A stretch of 64,000 bases of DNA from Chloroflexota bacterium (GTDB lineage Bacteria; Chloroflexota; Anaerolineae; Anaerolineales; UBA11579), in contig VRUJ01000022.1 in NCBI GenBank assembly GCA_019456165.1, positions 1-64,000 on the forward strand, in the 5' to 3' direction. A program made the translations under genes and the position numbers. The notes beneath the pieces are model-generated. The model made no database searches, was not told the DNA's origin, and saw nothing but the letters and a program-made list of their open reading frames with translations. Positions within the stretch are counted from its first letter, which is position 1, and each line of letters starts with the position of its first letter. Positions 53,689-61,515 of this stretch are shown piece after piece.

Positions 53689-55317
53689 ATGCCCAAATTA
53701 TCCATATTCGTGCTTGGAAGTCCGCGCATTGAATATGAGAAAATACCTATTAAAATAGATCGCCGAAAAGCAGTTGCTTTGTTGGTTTATCTTGTTGTTA
53801 CTAATCGGGGGCACACACGCGATGCATTGGCAACCCTGCTCTGGCCAACCCTTGACCAAAGTAAAGCACGCGGCGCCTTACGCCGCACCTTATCGGTATT
53901 AAACAAGGCTCTAAATGGAGAGTGGTTGGATATCAATCGCGAGACTGTCACTCTGGAGCAGAACGCGGATGTGTGGCTTGACGTAAACGAGTTTCATGAA
54001 TTATTAGCATTTACTGACACACATGACCATCCTGATGATGAAATATGTTCCAAGTGCCTCTCCTCCAAAACCACCGCAGTTGAGTTATACCGTGATGATT
54101 TTTTGGTTGGATTCACACTAAAAGACAGCCCAAAATTTGATGAATGGCAATTTTTTCTGGGGGAGAATTTTCGCCTTGAGCTCGCAAGCGCTTTGGAGCG
54201 AATAGTTTCCGTGACTGGAGAACAAAAAAAGTTCGAGTTGGCTATTCACAACGCTAGGCGTTGGGTAGCGCTTGATCCTATACAAGAGAACGCCCATCGT
54301 CAACTTATGAATTTATTTGCTGCATCTGGGCAGCGAAATGCTGCCTTACGCCAGTATCACGAATGTGCCCGCATAATTAAGGATGAACTAGGTGTAAACC
54401 CACAAAAAGAGACTGTCGAACTTCTCGAAACTATCAAACGAGGGCAGAAGCCGCCATCTTTAACAAAAAAAATATCCATTCCCCAAACAAGATATGTGAG
54501 GAGTGGTGAAATTTATATCGCCTATCAAGTGGTTGGCAGCGGACCTATTGACTTTTTGGTTATTCCTGGATATGTAACTCACCTTGAGCATGCCTGGAAT
54601 GAACCAAAACTTGCTAATATTCTTCAACGCTTGGCTTCAATTTCTCGCCTTATCCTGTTTGATAAACGAGGGACCGGACTCTCTGACCGAGCAGCGGAGC
54701 CTCCCAAAATAGAGCAAACAATGAATGATGCCATGGAGGTTTTAAAGGCTGTCGGCTCCAAACAAGCTGCGTTGTATGGCTATTCCGAAGGAGGCCCTAT
54801 GAGCGCTTTGTTCGCTGCCACCCACCCTGAACGAACCTTAGGTTTGATCTTGTACGGCACATTTGCCAAGGGGACAAGAGTTCCAGACTACCCTTGGGCG
54901 TTAAACTCGGAACAGCATAAAAGATGGATTGAGGAAATTGAACAGAACTGGGGGAGCCCATTATTAATCGATTTCTTTGCTCCCTCAGCCGCTGATGACA
55001 ATCGTTTTAGGAAGTGGTGGGCCAAATTTTTGAGACTGGGGGCAAGTCCAGGAGCTGCTGTAGACTTGGCTCAAATGATGGCTGAAATAGATATTAGAGA
55101 TACCTTGCCGTCAATCCGTGTTCCAACACTCGTCCTTCATCGTACTGACGATAAATTGTTAAGAGTGGAAGGAGGACGATTTATTGCGGGACAAATTCCT
55201 GGCGCAAAATATGTTGAGCTACCAGGAGTTGATCATCTTTGGTGGACAGGCAATACAGAAGAAATCGTTTCTGAGATCGAAGATTTTCTAACGAGTGTCC
55301 AACAAACTGATACCTGA
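53689..55317 (+). CDS. BTAD transcriptional regulator fused to an alpha/beta hydrolase
   Basis: 542 residues. An N-terminal winged-helix-like DNA-binding domain (about 1-95, VLGSPRIEYEKIPIKIDRRK) and a bacterial transcriptional activator domain with TPR-like helices (about 100-255) have the SARP/AfsR-like layout. Residues about 260-540 form an alpha/beta hydrolase with nucleophile Ser366 in GYSEGG, an acid in HRTDDKLL and a His in GVDHLWW, so the triad appears intact. A TATAAT lies near 53645. The hydrolase probably senses or cleaves a small ligand and drives the regulator. It heads the accessory island and is the obvious candidate regulator of the repeated promoter elements downstream. Confidence 0.88.
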   Translation: MPKLSIFVLGSPRIEYEKIPIKIDRRKAVALLVYLVVTNRGHTRDALATLLWPTLDQSKARGALRRTLSVLNKALNGEWLDINRETVTLEQNADVWLDVNEFHELLAFTDTHDHPDDEICSKCLSSKTTAVELYRDDFLVGFTLKDSPKFDEWQFFLGENFRLELASALERIVSVTGEQKKFELAIHNARRWVALDPIQENAHRQLMNLFAASGQRNAALRQYHECARIIKDELGVNPQKETVELLETIKRGQKPPSLTKKISIPQTRYVRSGEIYIAYQVVGSGPIDFLVIPGYVTHLEHAWNEPKLANILQRLASISRLILFDKRGTGLSDRAAEPPKIEQTMNDAMEVLKAVGSKQAALYGYSEGGPMSALFAATHPERTLGLILYGTFAKGTRVPDYPWALNSEQHKRWIEEIEQNWGSPLLIDFFAPSAADDNRFRKWWAKFLRLGASPGAAVDLAQMMAEIDIRDTLPSIRVPTLVLHRTDDKLLRVEGGRFIAGQIPGAKYVELPGVDHLWWTGNTEEIVSEIEDFLTSVQQTDT

Positions 55318-55351
55318 CCACACTCACAAACGTTCAGAAGACGTATTGTTT

Positions 55352-55374
55352 TGATCTGCAAACCTGGCAGATCA
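55352..55374 (+). terminator. Possible terminator after the BTAD-hydrolase gene
   Basis: TGATCTGC and GCAGATCA form a perfect eight-base-pair stem with loop AAACCTG, 34 bases beyond the stop. The downstream sequence is only moderately T-rich. Confidence 0.45.
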
Positions 55375-55436
55375 TATACCCTTATTTCTCATTCAAAAAA
55401 AGTAAGATTGGCGAAAGTCCAGTAAAGTAATTCTTA

Positions 55437-55562
55437 TTAGCCGCGGCTACCCTCAGACGGATCAAATATTTTTTCAATTGGCATGTCAAACACACTTGCC
55501 AGCTTGAAATACACAAGATTTTTTTCTGTCAATAATCGAGTTTTATGGCTCAATTCAAACAG
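55437..55562 (-). pseudogene. C-terminal remnant of an XRE-type HTH regulator
   Basis: An open frame on the minus strand ends in TAA at 55437 and reads LFELSHKTRLL, then KNLVYFKLASVFDMPIEKIF, then DPSEGSRG. The second block matches the last two helices of YafY/Cro-type XRE regulators (usual form LELAFKLARVFGVPIEEIF). The N-terminal half with the recognition helix is missing because the frame runs into the end of the MFS gene. It could be a fragment left when the MFS gene was inserted. Confidence 0.5.
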
Positions 55563-56811
55563 ATTCAGCAACCCTATCACCGGTTCCCATGAACAAGAGA
55601 TAGGCCAAAAATGCAGCGGGGATAACTATCAATGCCCCCACACGGAATAAAGCTTTGGGGTTAATATTATCAAATACATAACCAGACCAGATAGGACCAA
55701 AGATGAAAGCCAGGCTGAGCGCAGATTGATATAATCCCAGCATACGCCCCTGGTTCTGTGGGCTGCCGAACCGAGTGACCAAGGATTGCAACAACGGATC
55801 GGTTACCCCGCGTGAAAATGCGAATGGTGCTAATAGGACGGTAACAATGATTGGAGACACAGTAGTAGGAATTAATAACATAGTGAAGAAGAAAATGATC
55901 AGTCCAACCAAAACCAGGCGGCGTTCACCCAAGCGCGTGGACAGCGGTTTTAAGAGCACGCTTTGCGTCACTACGCTTGCCATGCCAAGAAAAGCCAACA
56001 TAAAACCAACATTTCGCGCAATTGTGGTGGCTTCATTCACATCTGGGAAGAGAACATTATCCGAGTAAAGGGAAAAAGTTGGAGGGATAGCCGAAAATGC
56101 CAACGTGCTGATAAAGCCTATCGACAGAATGAGAGCAAAATTGCGATTAACCAAAACCTGCCTTAAAGTAGTCTGAGCCTGAGGGCTTTTGGGCTTTTCA
56201 CGTAGTTCAGGAGGCAGTGATTCATCCAGGACGAAGGTTGTCAGCAGTAGTGTGGCTACTGTAATTACAGTGGCTCCGATGAACGGAGCGATTATGTGGA
56301 ATCCGCCAAGCAACCCACCAATCGCGGGACCAAAGATAAAACCTAACCCAAAAGTCGCCGATAGCAAGCCCATCATTTGAGTGCGGTCTTCTGGAGAACT
56401 GACATCCGCGATATACGCGCGCGCCGTAGTGATGTTACCTCCTGTGATGCCGTCCAAAATACGGGCAGCATACATAACCAATAATCCTCCCCGGATGGGC
56501 AGGCTGAGATCCAAGCTTTCTATTGCAGAACCAATTTGGATCGCGAAAATGAAAATAATAAACGAGAGTACCGTCCCCGCCTGGCTCAGGAGCAGCACCG
56601 GGCGGCGTCCGTGAATATCCGAGAGGCGCCCCAGCCATGGGGCCGCGAAAAACTGCGCTCCAAAATACGCAGAGAAAAACAATGCGGCTTGGAAATTAGT
56701 GGCCCCAAATTGATCGACCGCAAAAAGAGGCAACGTTGGCATGATCATCCCCGCGCCGAGAATATTGGTAAAGACAACTAGAAGTATAGAGATTGAGCGT
56801 TTACGGTCCAT
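55555..56811 (-). CDS. MFS drug:H+ antiporter (TCR/TetA-like)
   Basis: 418 residues from ATG 56811, with GGAG 12 bases upstream; a TTG six codons earlier is the alternative. It has twelve membrane helices. The loop 2-3 motif LGRLSDIHGRRPVLL (motif A) and AYIADVSSPEDRTQMMG with GFIFGPAIGG (motif C region) are typical of 12-TM DHA1 exporters of the TetA type. The substrate is unknown. It is divergent from the oxidoreductase gene at 57031 and sits within the regulator/methyltransferase island, so export of a compound modified by these enzymes is plausible (inference). Confidence 0.88.
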   Translation of the reverse strand: MDRKRSISILLVVFTNILGAGMIMPTLPLFAVDQFGATNFQAALFFSAYFGAQFFAAPWLGRLSDIHGRRPVLLLSQAGTVLSFIIFIFAIQIGSAIESLDLSLPIRGGLLVMYAARILDGITGGNITTARAYIADVSSPEDRTQMMGLLSATFGLGFIFGPAIGGLLGGFHIIAPFIGATVITVATLLLTTFVLDESLPPELREKPKSPQAQTTLRQVLVNRNFALILSIGFISTLAFSAIPPTFSLYSDNVLFPDVNEATTIARNVGFMLAFLGMASVVTQSVLLKPLSTRLGERRLVLVGLIIFFFTMLLIPTTVSPIIVTVLLAPFAFSRGVTDPLLQSLVTRFGSPQNQGRMLGLYQSALSLAFIFGPIWSGYVFDNINPKALFRVGALIVIPAAFLAYLLFMGTGDRVAESV

Positions 56812-56930
56812 TGTGAGATGATACTCCAATAATTAGAAAATGTGTTTTATTAAAACCAAACCGCCATTATAGCTTACTTTGGGAGTGATCTTTCGTAATC
56901 AAACCATATATTATTCCTGAACGTAAAACA

Positions 56931-56965
56931 CATGGTATTATGCATCAAGTCTGTTAAACTTGTAA
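56931..56965 (+). repeat. Intergenic regulatory element, copy A
   Basis: TGGTATTATGCAT followed after seven bases by TGTTAAACTTGTAA, ending 65 bases before the ATG at 57031. It is the first of four copies in this island. The block TGG-TATTAT fits an extended -10, and the TTAAACT block would then lie in the 5' leader. The upstream ATTCCTGAACG also resembles copies C and D. Confidence 0.55.
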
Positions 56966-57030
56966 TTTAATCTTTGGACAAAGAGCAGGCGCACTTCTCA
57001 TTTGATGGTACTTAATGGAGGTTTCACATT

Positions 57031-57882
57031 ATGAATAAGAAATACATCGGTTTCCTTCATCCCGGCGCAATGGGAATATCTCTTGCCGCGACTGCCCAAA
57101 ATACTGGACATATTGCGTATTGGGTGTCACAAGGTCGCAGCCCGGACACATACGAACGCGCTGCAAAGCAGAGCCTTGTTGAAACACAGACTATCCAAGA
57201 GCTGTGCGACACGTGCTCCGTGATTATAAGCATTTGCCCACCTCAGGCTGCAACCGAGGTAGCTGAGCAGGTCCTTGCATGCTCCTTCACAGGTATCTAC
57301 GCCGATGCCAATGCCATTTCACCACAACGTGCGAAACGTATCGCTCAATTAATGAACGCTGCTGGTGTAGAGTTCGTGGATGGTTCGATTATTGGTGGAC
57401 CCGCCTGGAAACCGGACACTACCTGGTTCTATTTGTCTGGCCCCGCCGCCGACCATGTTGCAGTGTGTTTTTCAGGTGGACCATTAGCAACCGAGGTCAT
57501 AGGTGACAACATTGGCAAGGCATCAGCATTGAAGATGTGTTACGCGGCCAACACCAAGGCAACATCCGCGCTCTTGGGTGCAACCGTTGCTGCGGCCGAG
57601 GAGATGGGCGTGCGGAACGAACTCGAAAAGCATTGGTCTCGTCAAGACTCAGATTATACGCAAAACACCCACGCCAGAATCACTCGCGTCACGGCCAAGG
57701 CATGGCGATTTTCAGGCGAAATGGAAGAAATTGCCACGACATTCGAAAATGCGGGACTTCCAAACGGCTTCCACCTTGCCGCGCGCGAAATATACCAACG
57801 GCTTGCCAAGTTTAAAGGCGCTGATCCGTTGCCATCTGTGGAGGATGTCCTCAATACCCTGTTAAATCCTGGTAAAAGCTAA
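57031..57882 (+). CDS. NAD(P)-binding 6-phosphogluconate dehydrogenase-like protein with DUF1932
   Basis: 283 residues. The N-terminal Rossmann half starts IGFLHPGAMGISLAAT, a variant of GxGxMG, and continues with SICPP and DANAISP as in 3-hydroxyisobutyrate and 6-phosphogluconate dehydrogenases. FVDGSIIGGPAW precedes the core of the C-terminal helical half (DUF1932), with the helix KMCYAANTKATSAL carrying the usual catalytic Lys position. Substrate unknown, most likely a hydroxy acid. GGAGG lies about nine bases before the ATG and repeat copy A lies upstream. Confidence 0.82.
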   Translation: MNKKYIGFLHPGAMGISLAATAQNTGHIAYWVSQGRSPDTYERAAKQSLVETQTIQELCDTCSVIISICPPQAATEVAEQVLACSFTGIYADANAISPQRAKRIAQLMNAAGVEFVDGSIIGGPAWKPDTTWFYLSGPAADHVAVCFSGGPLATEVIGDNIGKASALKMCYAANTKATSALLGATVAAAEEMGVRNELEKHWSRQDSDYTQNTHARITRVTAKAWRFSGEMEEIATTFENAGLPNGFHLAAREIYQRLAKFKGADPLPSVEDVLNTLLNPGKS

Positions 57883-57960
57883 TTGGTATTACAAGATTAC
57901 ATGCCCCCGACCTTTAAATCGTGAAAATATATCGAAAATAATTCATCGCCCCCATATATA

Positions 57961-57995
57961 TGGTAATATGCATACATATCTGTTTAACTATTAAT
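57961..57995 (+). repeat. Intergenic regulatory element, copy B
   Basis: TGGTAATATGCATACATAT followed by CTGTTTAACTATTAAT, 39 bases before the GTG at 58034. Two differences from the consensus fall in the -10-like block (TAATAT) and in GTTTAAC. The inverted repeat AACTA-T-TAATT is nearly complete. Confidence 0.6.
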
Positions 57996-58033
57996 TATCC
58001 CATTCTCGAAACCAGAGCTTTGGAGGTGGAGCT

Positions 58034-59029
58034 GTGAGTGAACAAACTCCTAAATCGGATATCTTCTATCAAATCAAGAACGGGACTCGCGCGACGGCCG
58101 CAATGCTCGCCGGGATGAAGCTTGATCTGTTTACTCCATTAAAAGATGGTCCTCTACCCGCCGTGCAGCTGGCCACAAAGCTTGGAGTAGACGCTGGTAA
58201 GCTAGGTCCCCTTTTGTATGCGCTCGTGGTCGCTGGATTGCTGACTGAACAGGATGGAACATTTTCTAACACCCCAGAAACGGATGCGTTTCTCGTCAAG
58301 GGCAAGGTCGGATACTTGGGTGATGCGCATAAGATTTGGTATAGCAACTTGCTTGCATCATTACAAACAGCAGATACCATCCGAGCCGGTGTTCCCCAGG
58401 CCAAGTACGATTGGACGAACATGGCCGCTGGTGAACTGAAGGCTTTACATGAAGGCATGGCCGCATCCGATGTTGCTTTTGCCAACCAATTATCGGCCAA
58501 ATATGATTTTTCACAATGTCGCAGGCTTCTGGATGCAGGTGGTGGCTCGGGGACTTTTGCCATCACAATGACGCAAATTCACCCGCACCTCAATGCAACT
58601 GTCGTTGATCTCCCAGAAGTGACTCCCATCACAGAGCAGTTTGTTATGGATGCAGATGCCTCAAGTAGAGTCAAGGTAGTGCCGGCGGATCTTACACGCG
58701 ACCCACTCCCAGGAATGTATGATGTAGCGATACTCAGCTCGGTGATTCAGACACTCTCTGCCGAGGCAGCCCAGCAGGTAATTAATAATGTCGGAAAGGT
58801 GATCAATCCTGGAGGTTGGCTGTATATCTTCGGGGGAGGCATGCTTGATAATTCGCGTTTATCACCAAAAACTGCCGTGGAATGGAATCTCGTCTTCATC
58901 AATACCTACGATGGTGGACAATCTTACACTGAAGAAGAACATCAAGATTGGCTTACAGAAGCCGGCTTCGAAGATTTTAAATTCAAACCTAAAGAGTTTA
59001 CAATCACGGCCCGAAAACGGGCGGACTAA
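58034..59029 (+). CDS. SAM-dependent O-methyltransferase (Methyltransf_2 type)
   Basis: 331 residues starting with GTG; GGAGG lies about eight bases upstream. Residues 10-110 form a winged-helix dimerisation domain (ATAAMLAGMKLDLFTPLKDG). Residues 150-330 form the class I SAM-binding domain with motif I LLDAGGGSGTFA near 165, VVDLPEV after it and YIFGGGML near 275. The family includes hydroxyneurosporene and acetylserotonin O-methyltransferases and many natural-product tailoring enzymes. The substrate is not predictable. It is preceded by repeat copy B. Confidence 0.87.
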   Translation: MSEQTPKSDIFYQIKNGTRATAAMLAGMKLDLFTPLKDGPLPAVQLATKLGVDAGKLGPLLYALVVAGLLTEQDGTFSNTPETDAFLVKGKVGYLGDAHKIWYSNLLASLQTADTIRAGVPQAKYDWTNMAAGELKALHEGMAASDVAFANQLSAKYDFSQCRRLLDAGGGSGTFAITMTQIHPHLNATVVDLPEVTPITEQFVMDADASSRVKVVPADLTRDPLPGMYDVAILSSVIQTLSAEAAQQVINNVGKVINPGGWLYIFGGGMLDNSRLSPKTAVEWNLVFINTYDGGQSYTEEEHQDWLTEAGFEDFKFKPKEFTITARKRAD

Positions 59030-59091
59030 GATAAGGACAAGATGCATCTAAAACTGCTTAATAATTCTTCTCACCCGAGCTGCTACTCATA

Positions 59092-59177
59092 CTAAATTAA
59101 ACCGAAAATTCCTCCCATTCGCTAAATTCATGGTATTATGCATACATCTTTGTTAAACTATTAGTTAGGTGATGCCT
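59092..59177 (+). repeat. Intergenic regulatory element, copy C (extended)
   Basis: The conserved stretch spans about 85 bases, from AAATTAAACCGAAAATTCCT to GTTAGGTGATGCC. The core TGGTATTATGCATACAT...TGTTAAACTATTAGT is at 59131-59165. AACTA-T-TAGTT is a perfect inverted repeat here. The core ends 65 bases before the ATG at 59231. Confidence 0.65.
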
Positions 59178-59230
59178 ATAGAAATAGGGTCGCTCCCCAT
59201 CTATTCTTGATCCAGAGGAGGTGAGATTCC

Positions 59231-59536
59231 ATGATCAGATTCCACAGATCCGCACGGACAGCAGTTGGTGTCAGATTCCCAGAGGCGGTCCAGTGGGCAA
59301 AGGAAGTCGCAGAGTACATTAATTCCAAGTACCCAGAGGCCACAACTCTCGTGTTCACGGAACAATACGGTGCTGTTGGCACGATCCACTGGTACGCCGA
59401 TTACGAGGACGTCGCTACCCTAGATCGGGTTGGAGGACAGCTCTCATCAGACGAGGGATACTATGCACTCCTAGGCAAGGCGACGGACCTTTTCATTCAG
59501 GGCAGCACTAAAGACACATTGATGGCCTCCGTCTAG
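59231..59536 (+). CDS. Small protein, probable dimeric alpha/beta-barrel fold
   Basis: 101 residues. The order of strand and helix (AVGVRFPEAVQWAKEVAEYI, then TTLVFTEQYGAVGTIHWYAD) and the small size suggest a ferredoxin-like dimeric barrel, as in antibiotic-biosynthesis monooxygenases and NIPSNAP proteins. I do not recognise a named family. AGGAGG lies eight bases before the ATG, a strong site, and repeat copy C lies upstream. The island contains a second small barrel-type gene at 59700. Confidence 0.65.
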   Translation: MIRFHRSARTAVGVRFPEAVQWAKEVAEYINSKYPEATTLVFTEQYGAVGTIHWYADYEDVATLDRVGGQLSSDEGYYALLGKATDLFIQGSTKDTLMASV

Positions 59537-59699
59537 GCCTACCGTACTTGCAATAAATCAAGCTAGCGCAAGCGGGAAGGAGGTAGCAATCGAGCAATTC
59601 ACAATACCAACTCGTTTAACTCGTTTAATCGATACCTACGGAGCGCAATTCGTGCAGTCAACAATTGCAGCTCTGTATAGTCAGTAAGGAGAAACAGCT

Positions 59700-60026
59700 A
59701 TGTCTGGAAAGATTATTCAACTCAATTTCAAATTCAGCGTTTCAGGATCCGATTACGAACAAGCGGTAACTCCCCTCGCCAGCCAATTCGCGGCCGTTGC
59801 CGGTCTTCGCTGGAAGATATGGATGATAAACGAAGCGGAATCGGAAGCGGGAGGCTTCTATATGTTCGATGATGAAGCATCATTGAATGCCTTCCTCGAA
59901 GGACCGCTCGCGGCTCAGGTGACGAGTCACCCAGCACTCAGTGAATTTAGCGTGAAGCAGTTCGATGTAATGGAGGATTTAACCGCAATCACGCGTGGTC
60001 CTGTTGAAAAGGGTGTCTCAGCCTAG
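59700..60026 (+). CDS. YdhR-like putative mono-oxygenase
   Basis: 108 residues. It resembles the YdhR family of dimeric ferredoxin-fold putative mono-oxygenases in length and in the blocks IIQLNFKF, GLRWKIWMINEAESEAGG and YMFDDEASLNAFLEGP. The reaction is not established for the family; roles in aromatic-compound metabolism are proposed. AAGGAG lies eight bases before the ATG. It follows the preceding small gene by 163 bases, a gap with only a partial match to the regulatory repeat (GTTTAACT near 59612), so it may depend on read-through. Confidence 0.8.
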   Translation: MSGKIIQLNFKFSVSGSDYEQAVTPLASQFAAVAGLRWKIWMINEAESEAGGFYMFDDEASLNAFLEGPLAAQVTSHPALSEFSVKQFDVMEDLTAITRGPVEKGVSA

Positions 60027-60372
60027 GATGCAACCAGACGCCTTGTGGTTAGACGGAAGATCCAACTTTCCGTCGTGATGGCTTCGCCCGGCGCCTCAGC
60101 GTGGCGAGTTAGCATCGAGATGGGCGAACTCTGTGCTAACTTCGCTCGCTTGGCCTTCGGTTCGATTAGCGGGCGGGGGAAGCTCCAATTAGGAGTAGAG
60201 TGTCAACCAAACCCACCAGCACCCTCCCTGCTAATCGCGAAATTAAATCGAATATTCTTCCTAAACGCCAAATTCATGGTATTCTGCATCCATGACTGTT
60301 AAACTATTAGTAAGGATGCCATGTATTTCATTGTCATTTCTTATCAGTCAATCTTCATATTAGTGAGAGAAA
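60027..60372 (+). other. Structured intergenic region with hairpins and repeat copy D
   Basis: No supported gene. A hairpin GACGGAA/TTCCGTC (60052-60074) lies 26 bases past the YdhR-like stop and may end transcription, although no T run follows. A long imperfect inverted repeat covers 60086-60174 (inner arms 60093-60114 and 60134-60155, sharing GTTAGCA/TGCTAAC). Repeat copy D follows at 60231-60321. Confidence 0.5.
60231..60321 (+). repeat. Intergenic regulatory element, copy D (extended)
   Basis: It matches copy C along about 85 bases: CTAATCGCGAAATTAAATCG, ATTCTTCCTAAACGCC, AAATTCATGGTATTCTGCAT, TGTTAAACTATTAGTAAGG and ATGCC. The core is at 60278-60312 and ends 60 bases before the ATG at 60373. 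One base of the -10-like block differs (TATTCT). Confidence 0.65.
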
Positions 60373-61053
60373 ATGAGTCGAATAGAGCCAATAAGTAGGG
60401 TCACCAGGACGAAGGTAGAAGCCAAAGCTAGTTACGATAAGATGAGCAAGTGGTATGATTTACTTACTGGGCTAACCGAGAAAAAGTACAAAGATATGGG
60501 GTTGAAAAAGCTAAATGTTAGAGAGGGGGAAACTGTACTTGAGATCGGTTTTGGCACTGGGCAGTGCCTAGAGACTTTGGCCCAATCGGTGGGAGACTCA
60601 GGTAGAGTGTATGGTATTGATCTTTCAGAGGGAATGTTCAATGTCGCCAAAGCTAGGCTAAACAATGCAGGATTGTTAGGTTGGGTGGAATTGAAGTGTG
60701 GAGATGCTGCGAAACTCCCATTTGAAGACAGCTTCTTCAATGCCATTTATATGAGTTTCACCCTCGATTTAATCGATACGCCCGAAATCCCAGTTGTATT
60801 GAACGAGTGTCAAAGAGTTCTTCAATCTGACGGGCGCATGTGCATTGTAGCTATGGCGAGAAAAGAAAAGGTTGGTTTAGTAGTTAGGCTATACGAATTG
60901 GCACATGAAAAGATACCAAAATATGTGGATTGCCGCCCGATCTTTGTCCAGAAAGCGATAGAAGATGTGGGGTTTTATATCGAAAGTGTGACCGAAATGT
61001 CAATGTTCGGATTGCCAGTTGATGTAGTTTTGGCTAAGAAATTACAGCCTTGA
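60373..61053 (+). CDS. Class I SAM-dependent methyltransferase (UbiE/Coq5-like)
   Basis: 226 residues. Motif [17 protein letters not shown] is near 57, the acidic ribose-binding DLSEGM near 83, motif II-like [18 protein letters not shown] near 112 and a [18 protein letters not shown] strand near 150. The arrangement is that of UbiE-type C-methyltransferases, but the start is shorter and the neighbours are not quinone genes, so menaquinone synthesis is not implied. The ATG is preceded by GAGAG. Repeat copy D lies upstream. Confidence 0.85.
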   Translation: MSRIEPISRVTRTKVEAKASYDKMSKWYDLLTGLTEKKYKDMGLKKLNVREGETVLEIGFGTGQCLETLAQSVGDSGRVYGIDLSEGMFNVAKARLNNAGLLGWVELKCGDAAKLPFEDSFFNAIYMSFTLDLIDTPEIPVVLNECQRVLQSDGRMCIVAMARKEKVGLVVRLYELAHEKIPKYVDCRPIFVQKAIEDVGFYIESVTEMSMFGLPVDVVLAKKLQP

Positions 61054-61100
61054 AATCCGAATTGGGTTTTCCTGTTGAACAGCCCGACCCTACCTTCACT

Positions 61101-61140
61101 CAACCTCCTAATCGTGAAATTAAACTGATAATCCTGAGCA
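61101..61140 (+). repeat. Truncated copy of the intergenic element
   Basis: CTAATCGTGAAATTAAACTG and the following AATCCTGAGCACC resemble the first part of copies C and D, but the TGGTATTAT core is missing. The match breaks where the degenerate coding-module repeat begins, so this looks like a copy cut by a rearrangement. Confidence 0.4.
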
Positions 61141-61163
61141 CCTCTCCGCCCCCATCCCCCCAC

Positions 61164-61260
61164 TCAAAACATCTTAGAATTCAAAACATCCTGCTTCTTC
61201 TTAGCCGGGCGCAGCTCCTTCTACATCATACGGTTGAGCGGCTTATCTTCTGAGAGCTTG
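61164..61260 (-). pseudogene. Repeat module, copy 1: decayed gene 3' end
   Basis: On the minus strand it reads SEDKPLNRMM, a TAG stop, KELRPAKKKQDVLNSKMF and the final stop. The nonsense codon inside the otherwise conserved module shows decay. The module recurs at 62917, 63579 and 63908. Confidence 0.65.
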
Positions 61261-61295
61261 GGCAAATAGTTGTTTAGGATTTACCGCGTTGACCC

Positions 61296-61500
61296 GCCTA
61301 AACACCAAAAACAAAAATCAAACCCTTCGCTGAAATCATAATTGAGAAGAGATAAATTCACATTGTTAAAAACTCTCCCATGCGAGGGGTTTGGGGACAG
61401 CGGTGTCCCCATCGGGGGTGGTGGGGGCTGGCCCCCACCAATAAAACAATTTAAAAACCCGACAATCTGTACCACAATAATCCCCGCCCAGTGGCCTCCC
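61296..61500. repeat. Spacer repeat with two GC-rich hairpins, copy 1
   Basis: It contains GGGGACA-gcgg-TGTCCCC (61393-61410) and the palindrome GGTGGGGGC-TG-GCCCCCACC (61420-61439), set in sequence nearly identical to 63713-63895 (GAGAAGAGATAAATTCACA, CCATGCGAGGGGTTTGG). The IS element interrupts the region 76 bases further right. Confidence 0.75.
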
Positions 61501-61515
61501 TCCCCCCTTCCTAAA

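Noticed and set aside
60045-60302. Open frame of 85 codons after the YdhR-like gene
   Set aside because: It runs through hairpins and regulatory copy D, starts without a ribosome binding site and has no protein-like character.
56931-60372. Integron-like gene cassette array (small unrelated genes in one direction with a repeated element containing GTTAAAC)
   Set aside because: The GTTRRRY-like core has no matching RYYYAAC partner at the other end, the similarity continues past the would-be cleavage point, and no integrase is present. Promoter elements explain the repeats better.
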